In this document: positions 1 through 7,607 of the stretch, piece after piece | Position numbering within the stretch: position 1 is the stretch's first letter | Layout of the letters: each line of letters opens with the position of its first letter | Source of the DNA: Winogradskyella sp. | GTDB taxonomy: Bacteria > Bacteroidota > Bacteroidia > Flavobacteriales > Flavobacteriaceae | Length of the DNA: 13,688 bases | Direction: 5' to 3' | Assembly (NCBI GenBank): GCA_030149115.1 | Contig: JASBSE010000351.1 | Location: 1 to 13,688 of the forward strand | Translations under genes and position numbers: made by a program | The notes under the pieces: generated by a model | The model's input: only the letters and a program-made list of their open reading frames with translations | What the model was told of the DNA's origin: nothing | The model's database searches: none

Positions 1-105
1 ACATTAACTGTTAATTCTTTTCAAACCGATCAACCTATCTCAAAAACCTTGTTTACTTTTGACGAAAGTAAATATGCTGATTACTACATCAATCGAATAG
101 ACTAA
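1..105 (+). CDS. lolA: LolA-like outer-membrane lipoprotein carrier protein, C-terminal end only
   Basis: Partial gene cut by the left edge of the window; only the last 34 codons and a TAA stop are present. The reading frame is open from base 1 and ends in a FTFDESKYADYYINRID-type tail. That closely resembles the C-terminus of flavobacterial LolA-family carriers, which typically end in a phenylalanine/aspartate-rich strand followed by YYINRID. LolA shuttles lipoproteins through the periplasm from the inner-membrane Lol complex to the outer membrane. Its position 20 nt before an LptF/LptG permease gene fits: both serve outer-membrane assembly and are often neighbours in Flavobacteriaceae. The assignment rests on a short tail plus context, so an unrelated protein with a similar end is possible. 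Confidence 0.7.
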   Translation, partial: TLTVNSFQTDQPISKTLFTFDESKYADYYINRID

Positions 106-125
106 GGTTTTATAATACTTATTGT

Positions 126-2462
126 GTGAAAATACTAGATAGGTACATACTTATCACGTTTTTAAGGACGTTTTTTAGCGTCTTTATTATATTCATGTTC
201 ATCTTTGTACTGCAAGGTGTATGGCTTTATATATCTGAGCTTGCTGGTAAAGACTTAGACGTTTCTGTAACAGCGAAATTTATTCTTTACTATATGCCAA
301 AGCTTATTCCTTTGGTTGTACCTCTAACCATATTATTGTCTTCAATTATGGTTTTCGGAAATTTTGCTGAGAACTATGAGTTTGCAGCAATGAAATCTAC
401 CGGAATATCACTTCAACGTGCTATGCGAAGTCTAAGCGTCTTTATTGTTGCACTTGGTATTGCCTGTTTCTTTTTCGCTAATAATGTTATTCCTTGGGGA
501 GAATATAACTTTTATAACCTCAGAAAAAACATAGCAAAAGTTAAGCCTGCTCTCGCAATTGCTGAAGGTCAGTTTAATGAAATTGGTAACATCAATATTA
601 AAGTAGATAAAAAATCAGGAGATAGAGGTCAATACTTAGAGAATGTTGTTATACATGATAAAAGTTCGGCCAGACTGGGAAATTTTAAGGTTATTATCTC
701 TGAAAAAGGCGAATTAAAAAGCAGTGAAGATTCTAACGTATTGCAGTTAGAACTTATTAATGGAAACTACTACGAAGAAATTATAGATAAAGATATTCGT
801 AAAAACATTAATAGACCTCATGCTAGAAGTTATTTTGATAGTTACACAATTAATGTTGACCTAGAGATTCTTAACGATGAAGATCTTGATGAAAAGAACT
901 ATAAAGACAAGCATTCAATGTTAAACATTGACCAGCTGAACTACACAATAGATAGCTTAAAGGGGCAACGAAATGAAGATTATAAAACCTTATCCAACAC
1001 ACTTTACAATAGAACAACGTACGCTGCTTTAAACCTTAATATTAGTACGGAAAAAGATTCTTCTTTTGTCGGTAACGTTATAGACCTTTTTCCTGCAAGC
1101 AAAAAAGGGCAAATTATAAACCTTGCATTAAACTCTGCAAATAGCACTAACCAAATTATAGACTCTAACAAAAAGAACTTTGAAACCAAGTCTATACATT
1201 TAAACAAACATATCATTGCTTTTCACGAAAAATTTGTGCTAGCAATTGCCTGCATCATTTTATTTTTTGTTGGAGCACCACTTGGAGCTTTAATAAGAAA
1301 AGGTGGCTTAGGCTTACCAATCGTAATTGCTGTTGTACTATTCTTAACGTATCACTTCTTTGGTATATTTGCCAAAAACAGTGCTGAAAAAGGAAGTTTT
1401 AGTCCAATTATAGGATCTTGGCTATCTACAGCAGTTATGCTTCCTTTAAGTATTTATTTAACATCTAGAGCTACTAATGACAAAGGAGCTTTTGAAATTG
1501 AATCTATACTTAAACCTTTAAAAAAGTTTTTTAGGCTTCAAAAAAATGAAATAAGAGATAAATCGTATTTAGATAAAACATCTGAAGACTACAAAACGCT
1601 TCTAAGTTTTGACAACTCAAAGCTTATTCAAATTGTCAAAAACCATAGAGACTTTGACTATAAATACGAACACAAGAACTCAGCTATTTCTATACTAAAC
1701 GAAAGAGGAATTACAGTTCAGGAACTGAGATTAGCTGGTCATTTGTCTAGTAGAAAGCATGATGAAATTATAAGTCTAAAAAATGAATATGAAGAAGATT
1801 CTAAACTAGCGTTTATCTTTTATGTTATAATGACTCCTCTAAATATTCTTGCCGGGGTATTCAACAACAATGGCCCACAGTCCTTAGCAATTGTATTTTT
1901 TGTATTAGGTATTATCGCATTCTTAATTTTTGTAATTGCCCTTATGAAATCTATATCAAAACATATAGATTTATTTAAGGCTCTTGGTAAATCTAGAAGT
2001 GCCAATGGTGCTATACTATACTTTCTTGGTCTACCACTCTATTTTATATTTTATTTTGTTCAAAAGAATCAAATAGAAACAGAGTTATTTAAGGTAAGAG
2101 TAAAAGCGGTAAATAGAGAGGAACTTTCAGAGCAATCTAAAACACTTCTTAAAGATTATAAAGATTATTCTAATACAAGTTTGGTTAGTTATATTTTAAG
2201 TGTGTTTTTTATAGGTTTACATTTTATTACAAAAAATAACAAACTTCCTGAAGTAGCTGAATCTTCTCTCAACTTAGGGTTTATAGCTTTAGTTTTCTTT
2301 GTTATTTATATTTTTGTAGATGGTTATTTCTATTTAAAATTCTATAAATCTACCTCTAAAAAAGAGGAGCATCTTAGTAGTTTTATTTTAATAATACTAT
2401 TTATTGTATATCCTGTAAGATATATTCTTACACGAAATAAGATCAAGCAAGACTTCGGTTAA
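126..2462 (+). CDS. LptF/LptG-family lipopolysaccharide export permease with long C-terminal membrane extension
   Basis: Inner-membrane permease of the YjgP/YjgQ family. With LptB and LptC it extracts LPS from the inner membrane and passes it to the periplasmic bridge. The start is GTG at 126, giving the usual MKILDRYIL opening. Three membrane helices lie at about residues 9-37, 52-78 and 100-121. A periplasmic beta-rich region follows (about 125-365), then a second helix set with the conserved stretch GAPLGALIRKGG at 383-394. E. coli LptF and LptG are about 360 residues and end near this point. This protein runs on to 778: a cytosolic-looking segment (about 460-555, with an LSFDNSKLIQIV motif and a segment ending in ERGI), then about six further hydrophobic stretches from residue 560 to 770. 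I infer the extension is a lineage-specific addition of unknown role. LptF versus LptG cannot be decided, so no symbol is given. The gene follows lolA by 20 nt and is probably cotranscribed with it. Confidence 0.9.
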   Translation: MKILDRYILITFLRTFFSVFIIFMFIFVLQGVWLYISELAGKDLDVSVTAKFILYYMPKLIPLVVPLTILLSSIMVFGNFAENYEFAAMKSTGISLQRAMRSLSVFIVALGIACFFFANNVIPWGEYNFYNLRKNIAKVKPALAIAEGQFNEIGNINIKVDKKSGDRGQYLENVVIHDKSSARLGNFKVIISEKGELKSSEDSNVLQLELINGNYYEEIIDKDIRKNINRPHARSYFDSYTINVDLEILNDEDLDEKNYKDKHSMLNIDQLNYTIDSLKGQRNEDYKTLSNTLYNRTTYAALNLNISTEKDSSFVGNVIDLFPASKKGQIINLALNSANSTNQIIDSNKKNFETKSIHLNKHIIAFHEKFVLAIACIILFFVGAPLGALIRKGGLGLPIVIAVVLFLTYHFFGIFAKNSAEKGSFSPIIGSWLSTAVMLPLSIYLTSRATNDKGAFEIESILKPLKKFFRLQKNEIRDKSYLDKTSEDYKTLLSFDNSKLIQIVKNHRDFDYKYEHKNSAISILNERGITVQELRLAGHLSSRKHDEIISLKNEYEEDSKLAFIFYVIMTPLNILAGVFNNNGPQSLAIVFFVLGIIAFLIFVIALMKSISKHIDLFKALGKSRSANGAILYFLGLPLYFIFYFVQKNQIETELFKVRVKAVNREELSEQSKTLLKDYKDYSNTSLVSYILSVFFIGLHFITKNNKLPEVAESSLNLGFIALVFFVIYIFVDGYFYLKFYKSTSKKEEHLSSFILIILFIVYPVRYILTRNKIKQDFG

Positions 2463-2490
2463 GAAAACTCAATATCATCCAAAATAACTG

Positions 2491-2498
2491 TATCTTTG
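2491..2498 (+). promoter_or_regulatory. Bacteroidota-type -7 promoter element for ribB
   Basis: TATCTTTG matches the TAnnTTTG -7 consensus used by the Bacteroidota housekeeping sigma factor. It lies in the 56-nt gap between the permease gene and ribB and ends 20 nt before the ATG, giving a predicted leader of about 14 nt. I see no good -33 TTTG at the expected spacing. RibB may therefore be expressed independently of the Lol/Lpt genes. Confidence 0.6.
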
Positions 2499-2518
2499 CG
2501 TTACTAAACTTTTAGGTT

Positions 2519-3667
2519 ATGACTACTAAAGCTATGGACACAAAAACCAAGTTAAATACTATTGAAGAAGCTATAGAAGATATTCGTCAGGGCAAAGTAA
2601 TTATTGTTGTTGATGATGAAAATCGTGAAAATGAAGGTGATTTTTTAGCTGCTGCAGAGAAGGTAACTCCGGAGATGATTAACTTTATGGCTACTCATGG
2701 TAGAGGTTTAATTTGTGCTCCACTCACAGAACATCGCTGTGAAGAGTTAGAACTTAACATGATGGTAAGAAATAATACTGACCCAATGGAAACGGCTTTT
2801 ACAGTTTCTGTAGATTTGAGAGGTAATGGTGTAAGTACAGGAATTTCTGCTAGTGATAGAGCTAAGACTATAAAAGCATTAGTCAATAACGATACAAAGC
2901 CTTTTGAGCTAGCTAGACCTGGGCATATTTTCCCATTAGTTGCAAAAGAAGGTGGTGTATTGAGACGTACTGGCCACACAGAAGCTGCAATAGATTTTGC
3001 ACGTTTAGCTGGTTTTGAACCCGCTGGAGTTATTGTAGAAATAATGAATGAAGATGGAACCATGGCGCGTCTTCCTCAATTGCTAGAGGTTGCCAAAAAG
3101 TTTGATTTAAAGATTGTTTCTATTGAAGATTTAGTGGCTTACCGTATGGAGCACGACTCTTTAATAGAAAAGAAAGAAGATTTTAATATAGAAACACGTT
3201 TTGGTAAGTTTAGACTCAGAGCATATTTACAAACTACCAATAATCAAGTACATATTGCATTATCAAAAGGCATATGGAAATCTGATGAAACGATTTTAAC
3301 ACGTGTTAATTCTACACTGGTTAATAACGACATTCTTGGTACACTAACCAATAATGCTGACCAAAAACTAGATGATATGTTTAACGCTATCAATAAAGAA
3401 GGAAAAGGTGCTATTATCTTTATCAATCAGCAAGCCCAATCTATGAACTTACTGTCGCGTTTATCTGTTTTAAAAGAAAATCAAGAAGAAGGACAATTAG
3501 TTAAAGCACCTAGAATCTCTATGGATTCTAAAGACTTTGGTATTGGAGCTCAAATCCTTCATGATTTAAAAATTAGTAAAATAAATCTCTTATCTAACAG
3601 CTTACAGACCAAACGTGTTGGTATGATTGGTTATGGCTTAGAGATTGTAGATTATGTTGGTTACTAA
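2519..3667 (+). CDS. ribB: 3,4-dihydroxy-2-butanone 4-phosphate synthase with degenerate GTP cyclohydrolase II-like domain
   Basis: RibB converts ribulose 5-phosphate to 3,4-dihydroxy-2-butanone 4-phosphate plus formate, supplying the four-carbon unit of riboflavin in the cytosol. Residues about 10-210 form a complete synthase domain: the acidic metal/substrate loop DDENRENEGD (32-41), THGRGLIC (59-66), RPGHIFPL (133-140) and RRTGHTEAA (149-157, with His153). Residues about 222-382 follow the fold of GTP cyclohydrolase II, including KDFGIGAQILHDL and an ending of GYGLEIVDYVGY. However, this half contains no cysteine at all, so the three zinc ligands of RibA are missing, as is the usual RCDCG loop. 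The second domain is therefore predicted inactive as a cyclohydrolase, and a separate ribA should exist elsewhere in the genome. Inactive RibA-like tails on RibB are known in other bacteria (RibBX types). The start is ATG at 2519, just after a TAnnTTTG box; an in-frame ATG at 2534 is an alternative. The 3' end overlaps the convergent lipoprotein gene by 4 nt. Confidence 0.93.
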   Translation: MTTKAMDTKTKLNTIEEAIEDIRQGKVIIVVDDENRENEGDFLAAAEKVTPEMINFMATHGRGLICAPLTEHRCEELELNMMVRNNTDPMETAFTVSVDLRGNGVSTGISASDRAKTIKALVNNDTKPFELARPGHIFPLVAKEGGVLRRTGHTEAAIDFARLAGFEPAGVIVEIMNEDGTMARLPQLLEVAKKFDLKIVSIEDLVAYRMEHDSLIEKKEDFNIETRFGKFRLRAYLQTTNNQVHIALSKGIWKSDETILTRVNSTLVNNDILGTLTNNADQKLDDMFNAINKEGKGAIIFINQQAQSMNLLSRLSVLKENQEEGQLVKAPRISMDSKDFGIGAQILHDLKISKINLLSNSLQTKRVGMIGYGLEIVDYVGY

Positions 3668-4605
3668 TCAATAACTTCAAAGGTTTTTAATAAGCCTTTT
3701 TCTTTGGAATTAGGTATTTCAGAAATAATAGCATAGTTTCCTGGTGTAAGCGAAGCCATAAAATAACCTGTTGCTCCTGCTTGTAAATCATTAATTCCTC
3801 CCAAGAAAGTTAGTCCTTTTGGAGCTGGTGACCTAAACGCATTTAAATCTGCTGCATTTATCCAGTTATTCAATGTATCGACTAAGACAAAGTCATCTAA
3901 CCTAACGAGATTAACATCATGCCCTAACATGGTTTTATAAGTCGTTTGGTCTTTAAAATGTACTCCAAAAATATGATCTCCAGCTGTAATAGAATCGTTT
4001 AGAACAATCCCTTCTTTTGAAGATACAGAAAGATTAACACTAGCTTTTGGTGGTTCCAATTGGCTTTTTTGCTCAGTAACAATAACCTCTTTAAGCATTC
4101 CGTAATAGACATGAGCCATACCATTGGGCATTCTCACATAGCATTCCATGGCGTAGATTCCTGGTTCTAAATAAAACGTAGATTCTCCAACAACGTTTGG
4201 TGAAATCAATCCTACGCCACCTGAGACTTTAACTTTAGAAAACCAAGTGGGAATAGTTTCAAATTGCTTTAATCCTTCATCTACTTTTCCTTGAAGTAAA
4301 AGTTCTGTTGCTTTTTTAAAAGGAGGAATTAGCTCGTTTTTATAGTTAGCAATACGAATGCCTTCTGGTAATTTTTCAAGCAGAAAAAAATGAACCTCAT
4401 TAGATTTGTTTTGGTACTTAAACGTATTCCAGCCAGCTTCTAAAGTATCCTTCATTTGAAATTCCATACCTTCCGAAACTACTTTAATAGGTTTATAAAT
4501 TTCAGTAACTGAGAATTTATTCGAAGATTCGCTTTTATCTGACTTACATGACATAAAGAATGCCATTAATAGAATAATAGCGAGTTTTAAATTTGTATTT
4601 CTCAT
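3664..4605 (-). CDS. Lipoprotein with two cupredoxin-like domains (protein G of the operon)
   Basis: Predicted lipoprotein of 313 residues. A signal peptide (MRNTNLKLA plus a hydrophobic core) ends at lipobox Cys20, followed by a KSDKSESSN linker. Domain 1 (about 38-178) has the layout of a small blue-copper protein: His72 in NEVHFFLLEKL, a GGVG turn at 129-132, LEPGIYAMEC with Cys155, then His165 and Met170. The spacing is Cys-x9-His-x4-Met, close to the type 1 site of copper nitrite reductase (Cys-x8-His-x4-Met). Domain 2 (about 190-313) repeats the layout, with GHDVNLVRL at 228-236 and LTPGNYAIIS at 286-295. It carries Ser295 in place of Cys, lacks the second His and has Leu305 in place of Met, so it should not bind type 1 copper. 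I infer an envelope copper or electron-transfer protein, anchored in a membrane; the partner is unknown. It is the last gene of the operon, 6 nt after its paralogue, and its TAG overlaps the end of ribB by 4 nt. The cupredoxin call comes from motif reading, not a profile search. Confidence 0.8.
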   Translation of the reverse strand: MRNTNLKLAIILLMAFFMSCKSDKSESSNKFSVTEIYKPIKVVSEGMEFQMKDTLEAGWNTFKYQNKSNEVHFFLLEKLPEGIRIANYKNELIPPFKKATELLLQGKVDEGLKQFETIPTWFSKVKVSGGVGLISPNVVGESTFYLEPGIYAMECYVRMPNGMAHVYYGMLKEVIVTEQKSQLEPPKASVNLSVSSKEGIVLNDSITAGDHIFGVHFKDQTTYKTMLGHDVNLVRLDDFVLVDTLNNWINAADLNAFRSPAPKGLTFLGGINDLQAGATGYFMASLTPGNYAIISEIPNSKEKGLLKTFEVID

Positions 4606-4611
4606 AACCTT

Positions 4612-5529
4612 TTAATCTACAACAAACGTTTTTAGCATACCTTTTTCGTCTGCTTTTGGTGTTTCTGAAACCAATACGTAGTTTCCAGGCTCCAGCACAA
4701 CTTCAAAATAACCGGTCTCACCTGCTTCACAGTTATTCATGCCTCCAAGAAACTCAAATTGATCTGGCGCAGGTGTTCGCAAACCATCAGGATTCATCCA
4801 GTTTAGCCAATGCACTAACGCATTCATATCTGCACCTTCTTTGTATTTAATTAAATTGACATCATGTCCTGAAAAATGCTCATGAGGCACTTGGTCTATA
4901 AAATCTACTTTAAAAACAGTTTTACCAGCTGTAGGCTTTCCACTAAATTCATATCCATTTGTGCTAGAAACACTCAGCGTATGAGTTGCTTTTGAAGGTT
5001 TGTGATCTGTTGGTTCATCCACAACCGTGATAAACTTCCACATCCCATGAGAAGTATGCCATTCGCCATTAATCGCTTTCACGTAGCATTCCATCATATA
5101 TTTGCCAGGCTCTAAATTGATGGTTGATACTGCTGTTTTACCTGGTGATATAAGTCCTGAGCCACCAAAACGTTTAACATCGTAAAACCACGTTGGAATC
5201 GTACCAAATGCAGCCATAGCACTGTCTACCTTTTCTTCAATTAAATATTTCATTCCATCGTCAAATACTGGCATTAAATGATCTGTAATGTCAGATTTGA
5301 CTATACTGTCTGAAGGCAATTTATCCATTAAGAAAAAATGTACTTCACCAGATAAATTCTTATAACTAAATGTTGTCCATCCAGACCTTAGAGTATCTAA
5401 AGTTTGAAATTCCATAGCTCTAGTAATAACTTCTACTTGACCGTAATTTTCATCACTTGCAGTGTCTTCTATTGGTTCTGTTTTCTTTTCATTTTTGCAA
5501 CTGGAAACAATAAGCACCATAAGTAACAT
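4612..5529 (-). CDS. Lipoprotein with two cupredoxin-like domains (protein F), paralogue of the next gene
   Basis: Paralogue of the downstream gene with the same two-domain plan. Domain 1 (about 30-172) carries His64 in GEVHFFLMDKL, FGGSG at 121-125, LEPGKYMMEC with Cys148, then His158 and Met163, again Cys-x9-His-x4-Met. The HTSHGM ending resembles the HVTSGM ligand loop of copper nitrite reductases. Domain 2 (about 182-305) keeps GHDVNL (His222) and a GMLK Met298 but has Ser288 for Cys and no second His. Cys11 is the lipobox cysteine (VSSC). From the ATG at 5529 the signal peptide would be MLLMVLIVSSC, with no positive charge. Upstream in frame lies an open stretch reading IIKRAQSSIL back to a TAA at 5562-5560, which would complete a normal signal peptide if translation began at ATA (5556) or ATT (5559). 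The true start is therefore uncertain. It lies 61 nt after the preceding gene (34 nt from the ATA), with no promoter visible between. Probable envelope copper protein (inference). Confidence 0.8.
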   Translation of the reverse strand: MLLMVLIVSSCKNEKKTEPIEDTASDENYGQVEVITRAMEFQTLDTLRSGWTTFSYKNLSGEVHFFLMDKLPSDSIVKSDITDHLMPVFDDGMKYLIEEKVDSAMAAFGTIPTWFYDVKRFGGSGLISPGKTAVSTINLEPGKYMMECYVKAINGEWHTSHGMWKFITVVDEPTDHKPSKATHTLSVSSTNGYEFSGKPTAGKTVFKVDFIDQVPHEHFSGHDVNLIKYKEGADMNALVHWLNWMNPDGLRTPAPDQFEFLGGMNNCEAGETGYFEVVLEPGNYVLVSETPKADEKGMLKTFVVD

Positions 5530-5590
5530 AAGAATAGATGATTGAGCTCGCTTTATAATTTAATTATTTGATTTTTAAACTGATATAAAT

Positions 5591-6199
5591 TTAGTTAATT
5601 AAATTTTTAAGTTGAAATTCTTTAAAAATCACCCAAACATCTTCTTGTTGAAATCCAGTAACTTTTAAATTGACTGCAAAACGATCATTATAAAAAAACT
5701 CCAAGATGTATCTATTTTGACTTTTATCAAAGCGCTCCTTTACAATTGTACCCTCGTACTCTTTTGTTTTGATATAATCTCCATAGTCTTCTTTATTGGT
5801 TTTATCATATTTAATAGCCCTATATACAGTTGTGGCTGCCGAACCTTTTTTTCCGGCACCATCAATAATCCTCAATTTTATTTGCTTACTGGTATTTTGC
5901 CCATAGGTTGCAAAAGCTGTGGAAGTGCCTGCCATATCCAAAGCATCGCTATTTGTTTTTGGTAAACCATATATTGTTTCGGGGAAAAACGCTTTTAAAG
6001 TCTCTACAGAAATTGGTGTGAGGTTTTTTAAGGCTTCTGATTCTTCTGCCAAATCCCTTGCACCTTTTACAAGGTTGTTACCTGTTTTTATTTTATCTGC
6101 AATAGTATTAGTGTCTTTAGCATCCTTTTTTTCATCATTGCCACAAGACAGCAATAAAAACACTATTAACAGTAAACTATAATTGTTAAGGTATTTCAT
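5591..6199 (-). CDS. Unrecognised lipoprotein (protein E)
   Basis: Predicted lipoprotein of 202 residues. The signal peptide MKYLNNYSLLLIVFLLLSC ends at lipobox Cys19 and is followed by a charged linker (GNDEKKDAKDTN). Residues about 33-60 look like an amphipathic helix (KIKTGNNLVKGARDLAEE). Next comes a conserved-looking stretch, SVETLKAFFPETIYGLPKT, and then alternating beta-like segments (KQIKLRIIDGAG, KEYEGTIVKERFD, NRYILEFFYNDRFAVNLKV). The ending, VWVIFKEFQLKNL, suggests a single beta-rich periplasmic domain. No catalytic or metal-binding residues stand out, and there is no cysteine other than the lipid-anchor one. I do not recognise the family. It sits between the DUF11-containing protein (24-nt gap) and the two cupredoxin-like lipoproteins, so it probably belongs to the same transcript. 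The start is the ATG at 6199, which gives a normal signal peptide. Confidence 0.8.
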   Translation of the reverse strand: MKYLNNYSLLLIVFLLLSCGNDEKKDAKDTNTIADKIKTGNNLVKGARDLAEESEALKNLTPISVETLKAFFPETIYGLPKTNSDALDMAGTSTAFATYGQNTSKQIKLRIIDGAGKKGSAATTVYRAIKYDKTNKEDYGDYIKTKEYEGTIVKERFDKSQNRYILEFFYNDRFAVNLKVTGFQQEDVWVIFKEFQLKNLIN

Positions 6200-6223
6200 G
6201 ATAATAATTGGATTTCGTTTTTA

Positions 6224-7597
6224 TTAATTTTTACTAAAATTGAAATTGTATTCCTGAGCATTCGGCAGCTTTACAGTTGCAGGTTCGTAAGTATAAATTG
6301 CAGAAGCTCCATCAGGATTTGTGATTTCTGCCAATCGTTCTTTATGATCAAACAACACAGTAGATCCAGCTTCTTTGCCATCTGTTAGTGTAAACTTGGT
6401 ACAATTAGAATTCCCTCTGCATTCCACTATCTCTTCTTTAACATTATCTGCTCCCCTAAAAATTTTTGGATGGTACATAAATGCCCATTCAACTATTGGG
6501 TATCGGTCTGGATATACCCTTATTTTATAACCGTTATATACAATGGGTTCATTTGGAAACTCTAAATCTACCGTTTTGCCATTGACTTTAGGTAACACAG
6601 CACCTGGCATACCCTTATTTCCTTTGCTAAACATCTTTGTTATATTCTTGCCCATATTCTTAACCTGACTAAACGGTATCTTGTAATATTGTCCTTTTTC
6701 ACCAGAATAGATATAACCATCTTTGTCCCAATACACTGGGTCTGGATTTTTACCTTTGCTGTGATATTCCATACGCATTGCCATGGTATCAAAATCTAAA
6801 TAGGAAATAACTTTATCATGTTTATGCTCCATCACAAGCTTAATATCTTCATCTATCTCTACTTCTATAGTTGAATTACTTTCAGTATCATCATTATTAG
6901 AATCATCATTTTCTGAATTATCAATAGCCAAATCACTAATCTTTACATCTTGACCATCTCCATCATCTTCATCCTCACGGTCATCAATAATATCACCATT
7001 GCCATTGGTATCTATTCCATTACCTGGTTTGCTATCGGGATCTTTTACACTACAGCTTATAATTTCGCCAGTGGTCATTAAATCACTATTATCCATAACC
7101 ACAACCAAAATGGTCATCACGGCTCTACTCCACTCCTTTAATGTACCTACTTGCCATAGTTTTGTGTCTTGATTATAAGAACCTTGAGTAACTGAAATAT
7201 TGGTTATACTGTAACTACTTGGAATGTGAACTTTTGAAACGATATCCTTAGCGATTGCTGGTCCTTTATTATTAACCGCTATTGTAAAAGTAACTGCTCC
7301 ACCCAATTGTGTAGATTCTGGTTGTACACTCGCCTGTAAGTGTAAATCGGCCTCACTATTTTGAGTTTTAGTACTACTTGTTACATTTTTATTCTTCTCT
7401 TTTTTATTAGGCTTTGATGTAGCAACACCGTCTATGGCTTGTTCTGTCTTTTTTGAAACTATTTCATCTGTTTTATTTAATAGTGTACGTTCCGCAGCTG
7501 CCTCTGCTTTCTTTTTAAGCTTTTTTAAAATCTGTGCCTCAGTTGAAAAACTAATGGTTAAACAAGCTAGGAATAGTATTAGATATTTTGGTTTCAT
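6224..7597 (-). CDS. Secreted protein with DUF11-like domain and acidic linker (protein D), paralogue of protein A
   Basis: Exported protein of 457 residues. The signal peptide (1-21) probably cleaves at EA|QIL. Residues 22-58 form a basic, helical segment (QILKKLKKKAEAAAERTLL, then KTDEIVSKKTEQAID) nearly identical to that of the operon's first protein and common in flavobacterial exported proteins. Residues about 83-190 resemble a DUF11 adhesin-like beta-sandwich (ADLHLQASVQPESTQLGG, NNKGPAIAKDIV, a conserved WQVGTL). An acidic stretch follows (about 186-251) with DTNGNGDIIDD at 196-206 that could bind calcium. Residues about 256-440 align with protein A, including LDFDTMAMRMEYHSKGK and the shared ECRGNSNCTKF (Cys393 and Cys399, possible disulfide), then GSTVLFDHKERLAEI. 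It reads as protein A with a DUF11 module and acidic spacer inserted in the middle. The function is unknown; a surface or periplasmic structural role is an inference. It lies 10 nt after gene C. Confidence 0.85.
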   Translation of the reverse strand: MKPKYLILFLACLTISFSTEAQILKKLKKKAEAAAERTLLNKTDEIVSKKTEQAIDGVATSKPNKKEKNKNVTSSTKTQNSEADLHLQASVQPESTQLGGAVTFTIAVNNKGPAIAKDIVSKVHIPSSYSITNISVTQGSYNQDTKLWQVGTLKEWSRAVMTILVVVMDNSDLMTTGEIISCSVKDPDSKPGNGIDTNGNGDIIDDREDEDDGDGQDVKISDLAIDNSENDDSNNDDTESNSTIEVEIDEDIKLVMEHKHDKVISYLDFDTMAMRMEYHSKGKNPDPVYWDKDGYIYSGEKGQYYKIPFSQVKNMGKNITKMFSKGNKGMPGAVLPKVNGKTVDLEFPNEPIVYNGYKIRVYPDRYPIVEWAFMYHPKIFRGADNVKEEIVECRGNSNCTKFTLTDGKEAGSTVLFDHKERLAEITNPDGASAIYTYEPATVKLPNAQEYNFNFSKN

Positions 7598-7607
7598 GAT
7601 TGCGATT

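Noticed and set aside
2695..3063. 122-codon open frame on the minus strand inside ribB
   Set aside because: It is antisense to the conserved synthase domain, whose motifs are unambiguous on the plus strand.
3679..3705. Possible rho-independent terminator for ribB (AAAGG, 11-nt loop, CCTTT, T-rich)
   Set aside because: The stem is only five mostly A-T pairs, lies inside a conserved coding end, and is too weak to list as a feature.
5555..5567. ATAATT-T-AATTAT palindrome upstream of protein F
   Set aside because: Very AT-rich region where such symmetry arises by chance; the one-base centre cannot form a hairpin, and no operator family is recognised.
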